A DNA stretch of 64,000 nucleotides from Sphingopyxis sp. Root154 (GTDB taxonomy: Bacteria > Pseudomonadota > Alphaproteobacteria > Sphingomonadales > Sphingomonadaceae), in the NCBI RefSeq assembly GCF_001427105.1, contig NZ_LMGI01000003.1:412618-476617 (forward strand), given 5' to 3'. The position numbers were made by a program, and so were the translations under genes. The notes beneath the pieces were generated by a model that saw only the letters and a program-made list of their open reading frames with translations, ran no database searches and was not told the origin of the DNA. This document shows positions 19,001 to 27,154 of the stretch, piece by piece (the stretch's first letter is position 1; each line of letters opens with the position of its first letter).

Positions 19001-21785
19001 CGACGAGCATGTGGTTCTGGGCGGCACCGAGGGCGCCGACATCATCATCGCCAGCGAAGGCGACGACACGATCTTCGGTGATGGCGGCAACGATACGCTC
19101 GAAGGCGGAGCTGGCAACGACATCATCAATGCCGGGGCAGGCGACGACGTCGTCCGCGACATCGGCGGCGATGACAATATCAAGCTCGGCGACGGCCATG
19201 ATGCGATCAACACCGGACCCGGCCTTGACCTGGTGCTCGGCGGGCGCGGTCAGGACTTCATCGTGCTCGGCAGCGACGCCGGGTCGGAAGTCTTTGCGGG
19301 TGAAGGCAATGACTTCATCCTCGGCAACATCACCGCCGAACGCATCCTCGGCAACGAGGGGGACGACTGGATCGAGCATGGCACCTTCGACGGCGCGCCC
19401 GGCGACAATTTCGACGAAATTTTCGCGCAGGACGGTGTCGTGGGCCATGACGTGTTCTTCGGGCTCGGCGGCTTCGACGAGTTCATCGCTGAAGGCGGTG
19501 ACGACATCATGGTCGGCAGCCCGGGTCGCGCCAAGATGGCCGGCATGTCCGGTTGGGACTGGGCGATTTATAAGGATAACATCGCGGGCACCGACGCCGA
19601 TCTGACGCGCGGGATCGTGTTCGACGAGAATCCGACGCCGCCGCCAAATGCGACGCAGGACGCCTATGAAAGCGTCGAAGGGCTGTCGGGGTCGCGGTTC
19701 AACGATATCCTGTCGGGTTCCAACATCACCGCGGCAGAACGCGCGCCGTTCGATCCTGACCCGGCGATCAGCGGGTCGGAAGGATATACGGGAAGCAACC
19801 TCGACGCCGCGGGCATCGCGCGGATCGCGGGTCTTCAGGCCGTCGTCGGAGCGGGTGTCACCTCGTATAACGCCGGCGACATCATCCTCGGCGGCGATGG
19901 CAGCGACCTTATCCGCGGCAATGCCGGCGACGACATCATCGATGGCGACAAATGGCTGAACGTGCGGATCAGCGTTCGCCAGAATATCGGTCCCGATGGC
20001 GGCACCGGCGCGGAAATCGCCACGGCCAACAGCATGACCGAGCTGGTGACGCGGATGTTCAACCGGACATTCAATCCGGGACAGCTTGTGATTGTCCGCG
20101 AAATCCTGACCGACACCACGGCGGGCGACACCGACATCGCCGTGTTCTCGGACCTCAGGGCCAATTACGACATCACCTATAATGCCAATGGCACGATCAG
20201 CGTGGCGCATGCGCGCGGCACGCAGCTCGACGGCACCGACAATTTGCGCAACATCGAACGCATGCGCTTCTCGGACGTCGAGATCGCGGTCAACCAGCCG
20301 GCGACAGGCCAGCCCGTCATCAGCGACCTGACGCCGAGGGAAGGGCTGCAGCTGACCGTCAATACGGCGGCGATTGCCGACCCGAACGGGCTCGGCGCCT
20401 TCAGCTACCAATGGCAGCAGTCGGTCGACGGTGTCACCTGGGCCAATATCGCCGGGGCGACCGCTGCGACGTTCACGCCCGACGACAATGCCGGACTCGT
20501 GTTCGGTGATCAGGCCGGGCTTCGACTGCGCGTCGCGGTGAACTTCACCGATGGCGGAGGTACGGCCGAGCAGGTCATATCCGCCGCGACCGGACCGACG
20601 GGGGTCAACTGGGACGGCAATGGCGCCAACAACAGCCTGGTCGGCACGGCCGGCGACGACACCGGCGACGGTGGCGGCGGCAATGATACGCTGTCGGGCA
20701 ACGACGGTAATGATACGCTGAATGGTGATGGCGGCAACGACACCGTCACCGGCGGTCTTGGCAACGACGCGCTGACCGGCGGGGCAGGAAATGACACGCT
20801 GACCGGCGGCGCGGGCAACGACACGATCAACGGCAATGGCGACAACGACGTCGCGGTGTTCGCCGGACCGGTCGGAAACTACAGCGTCACGACCACCGGA
20901 ACGTCACTTGTCGTCACCGACAACACCGGCGCCGAGGGCGTCGATACGGTGAGCAATGTCGAAACGCTGCGGTTCAATGGCGTCAACTATGCGGTTGTGG
21001 CCGGAACCGGCGGCAACAATAACAACCTCAATGGCGCCGGTGGTGCCGCGGGCTCGCAGGCGGTGTTTGGATTTGCTGGCACCGACACGATCAACGGTGG
21101 TGCCGGCAACGACATCGTCAATGGCGGCGACGGGACCGATACCATAACGCAGACCGGATCCACCGGTGGCCGGGATCTGGTCGATGGCGGCGCGGGCACG
21201 GATACATTCGTGCTCAACGGCGTGGCGGGAGCGGAAACCTTCCGTATCTATGCCCGGGCCGCAGCCGAAGCTGCGGGCATAACCGGACTGAATGCCAACA
21301 CGGAAATCGTCGTCACGCGCAACGGCACCGGAAACGCGCAGATTGTGGCCGAACTCGACAACATCGAGGAGATCAACGTCAACGCGCTCAACGTGTCGTC
21401 GCCGGGAGGCGTCCCGCCGGGCGGATCAGGAGTGAACGGTGGCGATACGATCCTCGTCATCGGCGATTTCAATCCGACCAGCCTCAACTTCAATACGATC
21501 ACCGTCAACGGTGGCCGGGGCGCCGACACGGTCGATATATCCGGACTGACGTCCGACCATCGGCTCGTATTCAATACGGGCGGCGGCGCGGATCAGTTTG
21601 TCGGTGGTACTCGGCCCCAAGACGTCATCAACTCCTCCAATGGGAATGGCAACGGCCACGGCGGCGGTTCCGCCCATCAGCAGGACAATCCCTTCCAGAT
21701 GATCCGGGCGCTGATCGACGACTGGATGGAAGTGCACGGGCGCCACGCCCGGCACTATTTCGACATGGATTATCCCTTTGCATAA
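16068..21785 (+). CDS. Secreted animal-type haem peroxidase with RTX repeats
   Basis: 1905 residues without a signal peptide, as expected for a type I substrate. The peroxidase domain (about 240-930) has the distal pair Asp266-His267 in 'FGQFFDHGLDL' and the proximal haem ligand His630 in 'YRFGHSML'. At the position of the catalytic Arg of animal peroxidases ('REHNRL') it has Ala522 ('HAEHNRL'). The long stretch between 270 and 510 contains two 'DGI-x-x-TADD' calcium-type motifs. Glycine/aspartate-rich RTX nonapeptides occur in four blocks (about 982-1110, 1270-1295, 1525-1592, 1665-1712), separated by beta-rich linkers. The C-terminus ends in aromatic/hydrophobic 'HYFDMDYPFA'. The ABC and HlyD genes downstream should export it. 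Similar bacterial proteins include PepA of Pseudomonas putida. Confident on family, not on substrate. Confidence 0.93.
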   Translation: MVTYIRSDLEFILDQIKIAEAHAAGQPLYGPGGLVPAYNLSFGLRTVDGSNNHLLPGQEKWGASNVPFPTLLDPVYRPADGTLFDPDGPGPAPAMPTSPNYNPSNNPNSLVFDSSLRTISNLLVDQTLGNPAAILEGLDRAGSADPLGDLPAITAIYQTFKPASDAEYQARVVKQNAQTAATVADDGLPGDTPAEVAAQAALAAATAAHDLTVADLEAARVVRDAALAPYGLEMDGDNVHLPNISPDGGLSASFNSWFTLFGQFFDHGLDLVNKGGSGTVFIPLQPDDPLYVEGSQTNFMVLTRATVSAGTDGIMGTADDVRPVNTTTSYVDQNQTYASHASHQVFLRQYEVNAAGHPVATGKLIEGAGGSPGGMATWGEVKEQALMLGILLTDQDVGKVPLLRTDAYGNFIPNAAGYAQVITGVGVDGIPNTADDIVISGTPGAPVGLATAIRTNSAFLADIAHTAVPNGIEDGDITIGLQNPGNNPLVYDDELLDAHFMAGDGRVNENIGLTAVHHVFHAEHNRLVEHTKEVVLASGDLAFLNEWLADDVASLPTTPAQVAALVWDGERLFQAAKFGTEMQYQHLVFEEFARKIQPQVDFFIVPDGFDTTINPDIVAEFAHVVYRFGHSMLTEDISRFGPTFTPDDISLIDGFLNPTAFNGVNGVIADGLAAGDIIRGMTRQVGNEIDEFVTSALRNNLLGLPLDLATINLARGRDTGVPSLNAARREFYEVTNNDARLKPYESWVDFAGNLKNEASIINFVAAYGTHSLITGETTVEGKRAAAMAIIFGTDQTVLGDPDDPLDDRVILAADAPDAFDFLNGEGAWASGPNGVTTTGLDNVDLWIGGLAEKILPFGGMLGSTFNFVFEVQMEQLQNADRFYYLQRLDGLHLFSEMEGNSFAGMIMRNTNATHLPSDVFSTPGLILEVDPTRQFNDLDGDGDLESTDPTGGGILTPLVVRNNPGTVGPDTNYLRYTGDEHVVLGGTEGADIIIASEGDDTIFGDGGNDTLEGGAGNDIINAGAGDDVVRDIGGDDNIKLGDGHDAINTGPGLDLVLGGRGQDFIVLGSDAGSEVFAGEGNDFILGNITAERILGNEGDDWIEHGTFDGAPGDNFDEIFAQDGVVGHDVFFGLGGFDEFIAEGGDDIMVGSPGRAKMAGMSGWDWAIYKDNIAGTDADLTRGIVFDENPTPPPNATQDAYESVEGLSGSRFNDILSGSNITAAERAPFDPDPAISGSEGYTGSNLDAAGIARIAGLQAVVGAGVTSYNAGDIILGGDGSDLIRGNAGDDIIDGDKWLNVRISVRQNIGPDGGTGAEIATANSMTELVTRMFNRTFNPGQLVIVREILTDTTAGDTDIAVFSDLRANYDITYNANGTISVAHARGTQLDGTDNLRNIERMRFSDVEIAVNQPATGQPVISDLTPREGLQLTVNTAAIADPNGLGAFSYQWQQSVDGVTWANIAGATAATFTPDDNAGLVFGDQAGLRLRVAVNFTDGGGTAEQVISAATGPTGVNWDGNGANNSLVGTAGDDTGDGGGGNDTLSGNDGNDTLNGDGGNDTVTGGLGNDALTGGAGNDTLTGGAGNDTINGNGDNDVAVFAGPVGNYSVTTTGTSLVVTDNTGAEGVDTVSNVETLRFNGVNYAVVAGTGGNNNNLNGAGGAAGSQAVFGFAGTDTINGGAGNDIVNGGDGTDTITQTGSTGGRDLVDGGAGTDTFVLNGVAGAETFRIYARAAAEAAGITGLNANTEIVVTRNGTGNAQIVAELDNIEEINVNALNVSSPGGVPPGGSGVNGGDTILVIGDFNPTSLNFNTITVNGGRGADTVDISGLTSDHRLVFNTGGGADQFVGGTRPQDVINSSNGNGNGHGGGSAHQQDNPFQMIRALIDDWMEVHGRHARHYFDMDYPFA

Positions 21786-21791
21786 CCAGCT

Positions 21792-21830
21792 TGGCGCCGG
21801 GACCTCCCCCCCGGCCCGGCGCCACTTTTT
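21792..21830 (+). terminator. Strong terminator/attenuator between RTX peroxidase and its transporter
   Basis: TGGCGCCGGG (21792-21801) pairs perfectly with CCCGGCGCCA (21815-21824), followed by CTTTTT (21825-21830). It lies 6 bp after the peroxidase stop and 22 bp before the ABC transporter start. Partial read-through would give much more substrate than transporter, as known for hlyA/hlyB. Confidence 0.85.
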
Positions 21831-21851
21831 CGATAATAAGGGAGGATTTGC

Positions 21852-23606
21852 ATGCGACTGTTCTGGATGCCCGTTCCACCGGCATTATCAGAAGCCGTCC
21901 GCGCCTGTCGGACTCACTTCATCCTCGCAGCAACATTCAGTGCGCTGATCAACATTCTCTATCTCGCACCGACCATCTACATGATGCAGGTCTATGACCG
22001 GGTTGTGCCGACCAACGGCGTATTGACACTAGTTTTCATCACCGTCGTCGTGGGCGTCGCGATCGCCACGCTGTCGGCGCTCGATGCGATCCGTATGCGG
22101 CTGATGGCACGCGCGTCGCTGCGCCTCGACCGATTGCTCTCGGGCGAGATATTGGACCGGCTGCTCGCGCGGTCGCGCGCGGGCCCCGGCGACCCTTCGA
22201 CCCACCAGGCGATGCGCGAATTCGACCTGCTGCGCCAGTCGCTTGCCGGACCGGCGGCCACCGCCTTGTTCGACGTCCCGTGGACGCCCCTGTATCTCTT
22301 GGTGGCCTTCCTCATTCACCCGCTTTTGGGATTGCTGGTGCTTGGCGCCGGAAGCGTGCTGGTCACGCTTGCGATCGCCAACGAAAGGCGCAGCAAGGCA
22401 AAAGCCGAAGAGGCGCATCATGCCAATGCGGCAGCGTATGAATCGCACGAGGCGATGTTGCGCAAGGCCGAGATCGTGCGTGCGCTCGGGATGCGGCGCG
22501 CGCTGGTCTCGCGCCATATCCAGCAGCGCAGCGTCGGCCTGAACGCCGTGGCCGACCTCCAGTTTTCGGGCAGCCGCTACAATTCGCTCGTCAAATTCGT
22601 GCGGATGTTCATGCAATCCTTCGCGCTGGGCGTCGGTGCCTGGCTTGCCATCAACGGGCAGATTTCGGTGGGCGCGATCATCGCCGCCTCGGTGCTGCTC
22701 AGCCGTGCCCTGCAGCCGATCGAGCAGCTGGTCGGCTTGTGGCCGAATATCGTCCAGTCGCGTCAGGCGATTCAGACGCTCGGCAGGCTGTTCGATCAAG
22801 CAACCGGTCCGGTGGTACGCACCACCTTGCCCGATCCGGAAGGGCAGGTGGAGCTTCAGGGCGTTGTCGTCCGTAATGCCGACGGCAGTGCGATCCTGCT
22901 CAAGAATATTTTCCTGAAACTCGCCCCCGGAGAGGTGCTGGGTGTTGTCGGCCCGTCCGGGGCGGGCAAGACGACCCTCGCGCGTGTTGTCGCCGGCGCG
23001 CTGCCGCCCGACCTCGGCGAAATCAGGATCGATGGCGCCAGTATGGCCGATTGGGATCCCGAAGAGCTTGCGCAACATATCGGCTATCTTCCTCAGGATT
23101 GCGGCCTTCTCCCCGGAACGATCAGCGAGAACGTCTCGCGCTTCGGTGCCGCGCGCGGTATTCCGCAGACGGAGGTTGACGAGGAGGTCGTAAGGGCTGC
23201 GCGCATGGCCGGCGTCCACGAGATGATCCTGCATCTGCCAGGCGGTTACGACACCTGTATCGAAGGGAATGGCCACAGGCTGTCGGCGGGACAGGCGCAA
23301 CGCGTCGCGCTGGCGCGCGCGCTCTATGGTAGCCCGCGCATCCTCGTTCTCGACGAGCCGAACTCGGCGCTCGACAGCGATGGCGAGGAAGCGCTGTCGC
23401 GGGCGATTGGTGCCGCGAAGCTGCACGGCGCGGCGATCATGATCGTCGCCCATCGCGCCGCCGTCCTGGCCAGCGCCGACAGGCTGGCGATCCTCGCCGA
23501 CGGCGCGATCGTCGGTGTGGGGCCACGCGACGAAATCCTCCAGGCGCTGCAGAATTCCGCGGCAAAGCAAAATGTCGTTCCCATCCATGAAGGAGCGCGG
23601 CCATGA
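21852..23606 (+). CDS. Type I secretion system permease/ATPase (PrtD-like)
   Basis: 584 residues behind GGAGG. The N-terminal half is an ABC exporter membrane domain starting with 'HFILAATFSALINILYLAPT' and 'MMQVYDRVVPTNGV', typical of PrtD/HasD/LapB-type transporters without a C39-like domain. The ATPase half carries Walker A 'GPSGAGKTT' (367-375), signature 'LSAGQAQRVALARAL', Walker B 'ILVLDEPNSALD' and the His switch 'VAHRAA'. It energises export of the RTX peroxidase directly from cytoplasm to exterior. Its stop overlaps the adaptor ATG (ATGA). No TolC-type outer-membrane channel is encoded nearby, so a channel gene elsewhere must be shared. Confidence 0.95.
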   Translation: MRLFWMPVPPALSEAVRACRTHFILAATFSALINILYLAPTIYMMQVYDRVVPTNGVLTLVFITVVVGVAIATLSALDAIRMRLMARASLRLDRLLSGEILDRLLARSRAGPGDPSTHQAMREFDLLRQSLAGPAATALFDVPWTPLYLLVAFLIHPLLGLLVLGAGSVLVTLAIANERRSKAKAEEAHHANAAAYESHEAMLRKAEIVRALGMRRALVSRHIQQRSVGLNAVADLQFSGSRYNSLVKFVRMFMQSFALGVGAWLAINGQISVGAIIAASVLLSRALQPIEQLVGLWPNIVQSRQAIQTLGRLFDQATGPVVRTTLPDPEGQVELQGVVVRNADGSAILLKNIFLKLAPGEVLGVVGPSGAGKTTLARVVAGALPPDLGEIRIDGASMADWDPEELAQHIGYLPQDCGLLPGTISENVSRFGAARGIPQTEVDEEVVRAARMAGVHEMILHLPGGYDTCIEGNGHRLSAGQAQRVALARALYGSPRILVLDEPNSALDSDGEEALSRAIGAAKLHGAAIMIVAHRAAVLASADRLAILADGAIVGVGPRDEILQALQNSAAKQNVVPIHEGARP

Positions 23607-24964
23607 CCGATATGACCTGGAAGCCGCCGATCGGCGGCGGTCACCCTTCGGGCCATGACTCCGCCGACCGACCGCATCGCGAACTGCGCATCGGCGGCCT
23701 TATCGTGGCCTTCTTCTTTGTCGGCATGCTCGGATGGGCGTCGCTGACGCCCCTCGACGCCGGCGCCTATGCGCCCGGCGTGATTGCGGTGTCGGGCAGT
23801 CGCCAGGCGGTCCAGCACCGCGAAGGCGGCATCGTTACCGAGCTTCACGTCGTCGAGGGGCAAACAGTGAAAAAGGGCGAGCCGCTCCTCACGATCTCGG
23901 CATCGGAACTGGTTGCGGCCGAACGCGGACTGACTGGCGAAGTCATCGCCTTGCTGGCGCAGCGCGCGCGACTGGTGGCCGAACTCGGCGGCCTGCGAAG
24001 CGTCGCCGAACCGGCAGAATTTGCCTCGCTGGCGCCCGAAAACCGGGAACTGGCCGCCGAAGCCTTGCGCGGCCAGCGCCAGCTTTTCGAAGCGCGGCGC
24101 AATTCGGTGCATACACAGCGCAACGTGTTGCGCCAGCGGATGCGCCAGCATTCGGAACAGATCAACGGATACAGCTATCAGATGAATTCCAACAAGGTGC
24201 AGCAACAGTTGATCGGCGACGAGCTGCAGGGGTTGCGCACCCTGCTTCCGAAAGGCTTCGTATCGATCAACCGGGTCCGCAGCATGGAACGTTCCGCGGC
24301 CGAACTCGATGGCTCCTATGGCGCGTATCGCGCCGACATCGCCCGCTCTTCGGAAGCGATCGGCGAAGCGCAGATGCAGATGGTCGGCATCGACAAGCAG
24401 ATGCTCGAGGAAGTGGCGACGGCGAAACAGGCGGGGCAGGTCCGTCTCGACGAACTCCAGCCTAAGCTGATCGCCGTGCGCGAACAGCTGGCCCGGTCTA
24501 CGGTGCGCGCTCCGGCAGAAGGCCGGGTGGTGGGGCTGAAGGTTTTCACAGTCGGCGGCGTCGTCGCGGCGGGCGACACGCTGATGGAGATCGTACCGCA
24601 AGACCGTGCGCTGGTCATCGATGGCAAGGCCTCGCCCACCGATGCCGACGATCTTGCGCCGGGGATGGAGACCCAGATCCGCTTTCCCGCGTTGCAGGAA
24701 CGCAACCTGCCGATCCTCGTCGGTAAAATATCCAAGATTTCGGCTGACAGCTTCGAGGACGAGCGTTCGGGCATGCGCTATTTCAAGATCGAGCTGGTCG
24801 TGCCGCCCAGCGAACTTGCGAAACTCCGGCGGGTTCGCGAGGATGGGGGGCTTCGTGCCGGCCTGCCCGTCGACATCATGATCCCGCTGCGCAAGCGGAC
24901 GGCGCTCTCCTATCTCATCGAACCGCTCACTCAGACGCTTTGGATGGCCGGGCGCGAGAATTAG
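23603..24964 (+). CDS. Type I secretion membrane fusion protein (HlyD/PrtE family)
   Basis: 453 residues. A short cytoplasmic N-terminus and one membrane helix ('LIVAFFFVGMLGWASLTPLD') lead into the first half of a lipoyl/barrel-sandwich domain ('QAVQHREGGIVTELHVVEGQ'), a long alpha-helical hairpin (about 95-290), the second lipoyl half ('STVRAPAEGRVVGLKV') and a C-terminal beta barrel ending 'EPLTQTLWMAGREN'. It bridges the ABC protein to an outer-membrane channel. Overlap with the ABC gene by four bases supports a fixed complex. Confidence 0.95.
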   Translation: MTDMTWKPPIGGGHPSGHDSADRPHRELRIGGLIVAFFFVGMLGWASLTPLDAGAYAPGVIAVSGSRQAVQHREGGIVTELHVVEGQTVKKGEPLLTISASELVAAERGLTGEVIALLAQRARLVAELGGLRSVAEPAEFASLAPENRELAAEALRGQRQLFEARRNSVHTQRNVLRQRMRQHSEQINGYSYQMNSNKVQQQLIGDELQGLRTLLPKGFVSINRVRSMERSAAELDGSYGAYRADIARSSEAIGEAQMQMVGIDKQMLEEVATAKQAGQVRLDELQPKLIAVREQLARSTVRAPAEGRVVGLKVFTVGGVVAAGDTLMEIVPQDRALVIDGKASPTDADDLAPGMETQIRFPALQERNLPILVGKISKISADSFEDERSGMRYFKIELVVPPSELAKLRRVREDGGLRAGLPVDIMIPLRKRTALSYLIEPLTQTLWMAGREN

Positions 24965-25025
24965 GCGCCGGCTAACCAGCTGCGACATAATTCTTCGTCC
25001 GCCGGGCGATCCGGAATCATATTGT

Positions 25026-25048
25026 AATTGCGAATCGTTCTCGATAAT
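25026..25048 (+). promoter_or_regulatory. Fur-like dyad upstream of PepSY-DUF2271-DUF4198-ApbE
   Basis: TGCGAATCGTTCTCG (25029-25043) with AT flanks, 36 bp upstream of the PepSY start. It is an imperfect 7-1-7 dyad closely related to the near-perfect copy at 31314-31328 upstream of the siderophore receptor, supporting common iron control. Confidence 0.65.
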
Positions 25049-25078
25049 GGCCGTGCATCCTTTTGTTGGAACTTCCGG

Positions 25079-25723
25079 ATGCATGCACCGACAACCCCGC
25101 GAACGGCGACGAAGAAAAGCCGGAAAGCCTTTTGGCTGAAGCAGCTGCATATGTGGCACTGGATGAGCTCGGCCGTCAGCTTGATCGGCCTGCTGCTGTT
25201 CGCGATCACCGGGTTTACGCTTAATCACGCCGCCGATATCGAAGGGTCGCCGGTCGTCACCCAGAAATCGGCGCAGATGCCGCCGGCTTTGCTTGCGCGC
25301 CTAAAGGCGGCGGTCCCGACAACGGAAAAGGCCCCGTTGCCACCCTTCGCGGCCGAGTGGATCGAGCAGAGCTTTCCGGTGAAAGCAGCGAGTGAAGCCG
25401 AATGGTCCGCCGATGAAGTCTATCTCCCCGCACCGCGTCCCGGTGGCGACGCGTGGGTCGCGATCGACCTCGCGACCGGCTCGGCGTCGAGCGAGGTCAC
25501 CAGCCGCGGGTGGATCTCCTATCTCAACGACCTCCACAAAGGCCGCAATTCGGGCGGCGAGTGGAGCCTGTTCATCGACATCTTCGCTTTCGCCTGTTTC
25601 GTTTTCGCGATCACCGGCTTGGTTCTTCTCTGGCTGCATTCGGCGAAGCGCAAGAGCACCTGGCCGCTCGTCGGCCTGGGTCTCGCTATTCCTGCGGCCA
25701 TCGCCGTCATCTTCATTCATTAG
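25079..25723 (+). CDS. PepSY-associated inner-membrane protein of iron cluster
   Basis: 214 residues from ATG 25079; a TTG at 25028 is rejected because it falls inside the Fur-like dyad. Three membrane segments are visible: about 30-50 ('SLIGLLLFAITGFTLNHAAD'), 165-188 and 193-214. His-containing motifs 'QLHMWHW', 'TLNHA' and 'LNDLHKGRNSG' are typical of the PepSY-TM family and could bind haem. These proteins carry electrons across the inner membrane or anchor periplasmic reductase parts. It is the first gene of a tight operon with DUF2271, DUF4198 and ApbE, a set associated with extracytoplasmic flavin-based iron reduction. Confidence 0.88.
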   Translation: MHAPTTPRTATKKSRKAFWLKQLHMWHWMSSAVSLIGLLLFAITGFTLNHAADIEGSPVVTQKSAQMPPALLARLKAAVPTTEKAPLPPFAAEWIEQSFPVKAASEAEWSADEVYLPAPRPGGDAWVAIDLATGSASSEVTSRGWISYLNDLHKGRNSGGEWSLFIDIFAFACFVFAITGLVLLWLHSAKRKSTWPLVGLGLAIPAAIAVIFIH

Positions 25724-25735
25724 GGAGACCAGTCC

Positions 25736-26266
25736 ATGCAGCTTTCCACCCCAGCGCGCATTCTCGGCGGCACGATCGGCCTCGGCGCCATGCTCGGCGC
25801 GCCCGCCTTCGCCGCCGCTCCGGGCACGATGGACGTGACGATCAACATCCCGCGGCTGAAGGTCGCCGAATATCACAAACCCTATGTCGCGATCTGGGTC
25901 GAGAAGGCTGGCGCGTCGGCGAAGACCGTCGCGGTCTGGTACGATTATGACATGAAGGCGAACGAGGGTACGAAATGGCTCCGCGATGTGCGTCAGTGGT
26001 GGCGCGCCGCGGGGCGCTCGATGACCTTCCCCGCGAACGGTATCACCGGCGCGACGCGTGCACCCGGCGCGCACAAAGTCTCCTTCTCGCGTGCGCAGCT
26101 CGGTGCGGGCGCGCCCGGCCAATACACGCTGGTAATCGAAGCGGCGCGCGAGGTCGGCGGCCGCGAACTTCTGCGCATCCCCTTCACCTGGCCCGCGAAG
26201 GCCGGTGCGGGCGGGCGCGCTGCCGGAACGACTGAACTGGGGGCCGTCTCGGTCGCCTTCCGCTAA
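25736..26266 (+). CDS. DUF2271 periplasmic protein, probable flavinylation substrate
   Basis: 176 residues. A signal peptide ('IGLGAMLGAPAFAAA') precedes the DUF2271 domain: 'YHKPYVAIWVEKAG', 'TVAVWYDYDMKANEGTKWLR' and 'RQWWRAAGRSM'. At 101-108 the sequence reads 'NGITGATR', which matches the (D/N)-x-x-(S/T)-G-A-T type motif to which ApbE attaches FMN; Thr107 would be the acceptor. An apbE gene follows two genes later. The likely role is a flavin-carrying periplasmic electron carrier for ferric reduction, in contact with the PepSY membrane protein. The motif is seen directly; the function is inferred. Confidence 0.9.
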   Translation: MQLSTPARILGGTIGLGAMLGAPAFAAAPGTMDVTINIPRLKVAEYHKPYVAIWVEKAGASAKTVAVWYDYDMKANEGTKWLRDVRQWWRAAGRSMTFPANGITGATRAPGAHKVSFSRAQLGAGAPGQYTLVIEAAREVGGRELLRIPFTWPAKAGAGGRAAGTTELGAVSVAFR

Positions 26267-26285
26267 AGCTTGAAAGGACAGGGAA

Positions 26286-27128
26286 ATGAAGAAGCGAATT
26301 TGGGGTTTCGCCGCGACAGCCGCGCTGGCGGCATTGGTCGCCGTTCCGGCTTCGGCGCACCGCCAGTGGATGCTGCCGTCGTCGACCGTGCTGTCGGGCG
26401 ATGACGTCTGGGTCACCGTCGACGCCGCGGTGTCGAATGACCTCTTCTATTTCGAGCATCAGCCGATGCGGCTCGACGCGCTGAAGGCGTGGGCGCCCGA
26501 CGGCACCGAAGCGGCGATCGAGAACAAGGCGACGGGCCGCTATCGCAGCACCTTCGACGTCCATCTGACCAAAAAGGGCACCTGGCGGATCGCCTCGGTC
26601 GCCGATGGCGTGATGGGCAGCTATGACCTGAATGGCAAAACCGAGCGGCTGCCACGCGGGACGACGACCGCCAACCTCGCCGAGCGCATCCCTGCCGGTG
26701 CGACCAATGTGAACACCGCCGAATCGAACAACCGCAACGAGATTTTCGTGACGGTCGGCGAACCGACGACGACCTTGTTCAAGCCGACCGGAAAGGGCAT
26801 CGAGCTGGTTCCCGTGACGCACCCCAACGACCTGATCGCGGGCGAGGCGGCGACCTTCCAGTTCCTGCTCGACGGCAAGCCCGCCGCGGGCCTTCCGGTG
26901 ACGGTGATTCCCGGCGGCATCCGCTATCGCGACCAGCTCGGCCAGATGGACCTCAAGACCGGCGCCGACGGCAAGGTTGCGATCAACTGGGCCGAACCCG
27001 GCCTGTACTGGCTGAACGTCACGACGCCGCAAGCCGCGCGCGAAGAAGGCGCACCCGAACGCGCGACACCGCCCGCGCCACAGCGCCGCGCGAGCTATGT
27101 CACGACGTTGGAAGTGCTCGCGCCCTGA
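26286..27128 (+). CDS. DUF4198 periplasmic protein of iron cluster
   Basis: 280 residues with a signal peptide cleaved after 'VPASAH'; the exported chain starts with 'HRQWMLPSSTVLSGDDVWVT', the characteristic DUF4198 start with a His at or next to the mature N-terminus. The remainder is two beta-sandwich domains ('YFEHQPMRLDAL', then a Big/Cna-like 'GKPAAGLPVTVIPGG'). Homologues sit next to metal-uptake genes (nickel, cobalt, iron). The early His and Glu residues could bind a metal. It is the third gene of the operon, 19 bp after DUF2271. Confidence 0.9.
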   Translation: MKKRIWGFAATAALAALVAVPASAHRQWMLPSSTVLSGDDVWVTVDAAVSNDLFYFEHQPMRLDALKAWAPDGTEAAIENKATGRYRSTFDVHLTKKGTWRIASVADGVMGSYDLNGKTERLPRGTTTANLAERIPAGATNVNTAESNNRNEIFVTVGEPTTTLFKPTGKGIELVPVTHPNDLIAGEAATFQFLLDGKPAAGLPVTVIPGGIRYRDQLGQMDLKTGADGKVAINWAEPGLYWLNVTTPQAAREEGAPERATPPAPQRRASYVTTLEVLAP

Positions 27129-27154
27129 CCGACCGCATCCTCATCCCCCGCGCC

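Noticed and set aside
17082..20411. Very long open frame on the minus strand opposite the RTX peroxidase
   Set aside because: It mirrors the periodic GC-rich codons of the real gene. The translation is Arg/Asp/Val-rich without any domain and there is no ribosome site. The plus-strand protein is clearly genuine.
19000..21210. Tandem short repeats that could be taken for a CRISPR or minisatellite
   Set aside because: They are codons of RTX nonapeptides (GGxGNDTL-type) with in-frame variation, not constant repeats with unique spacers.
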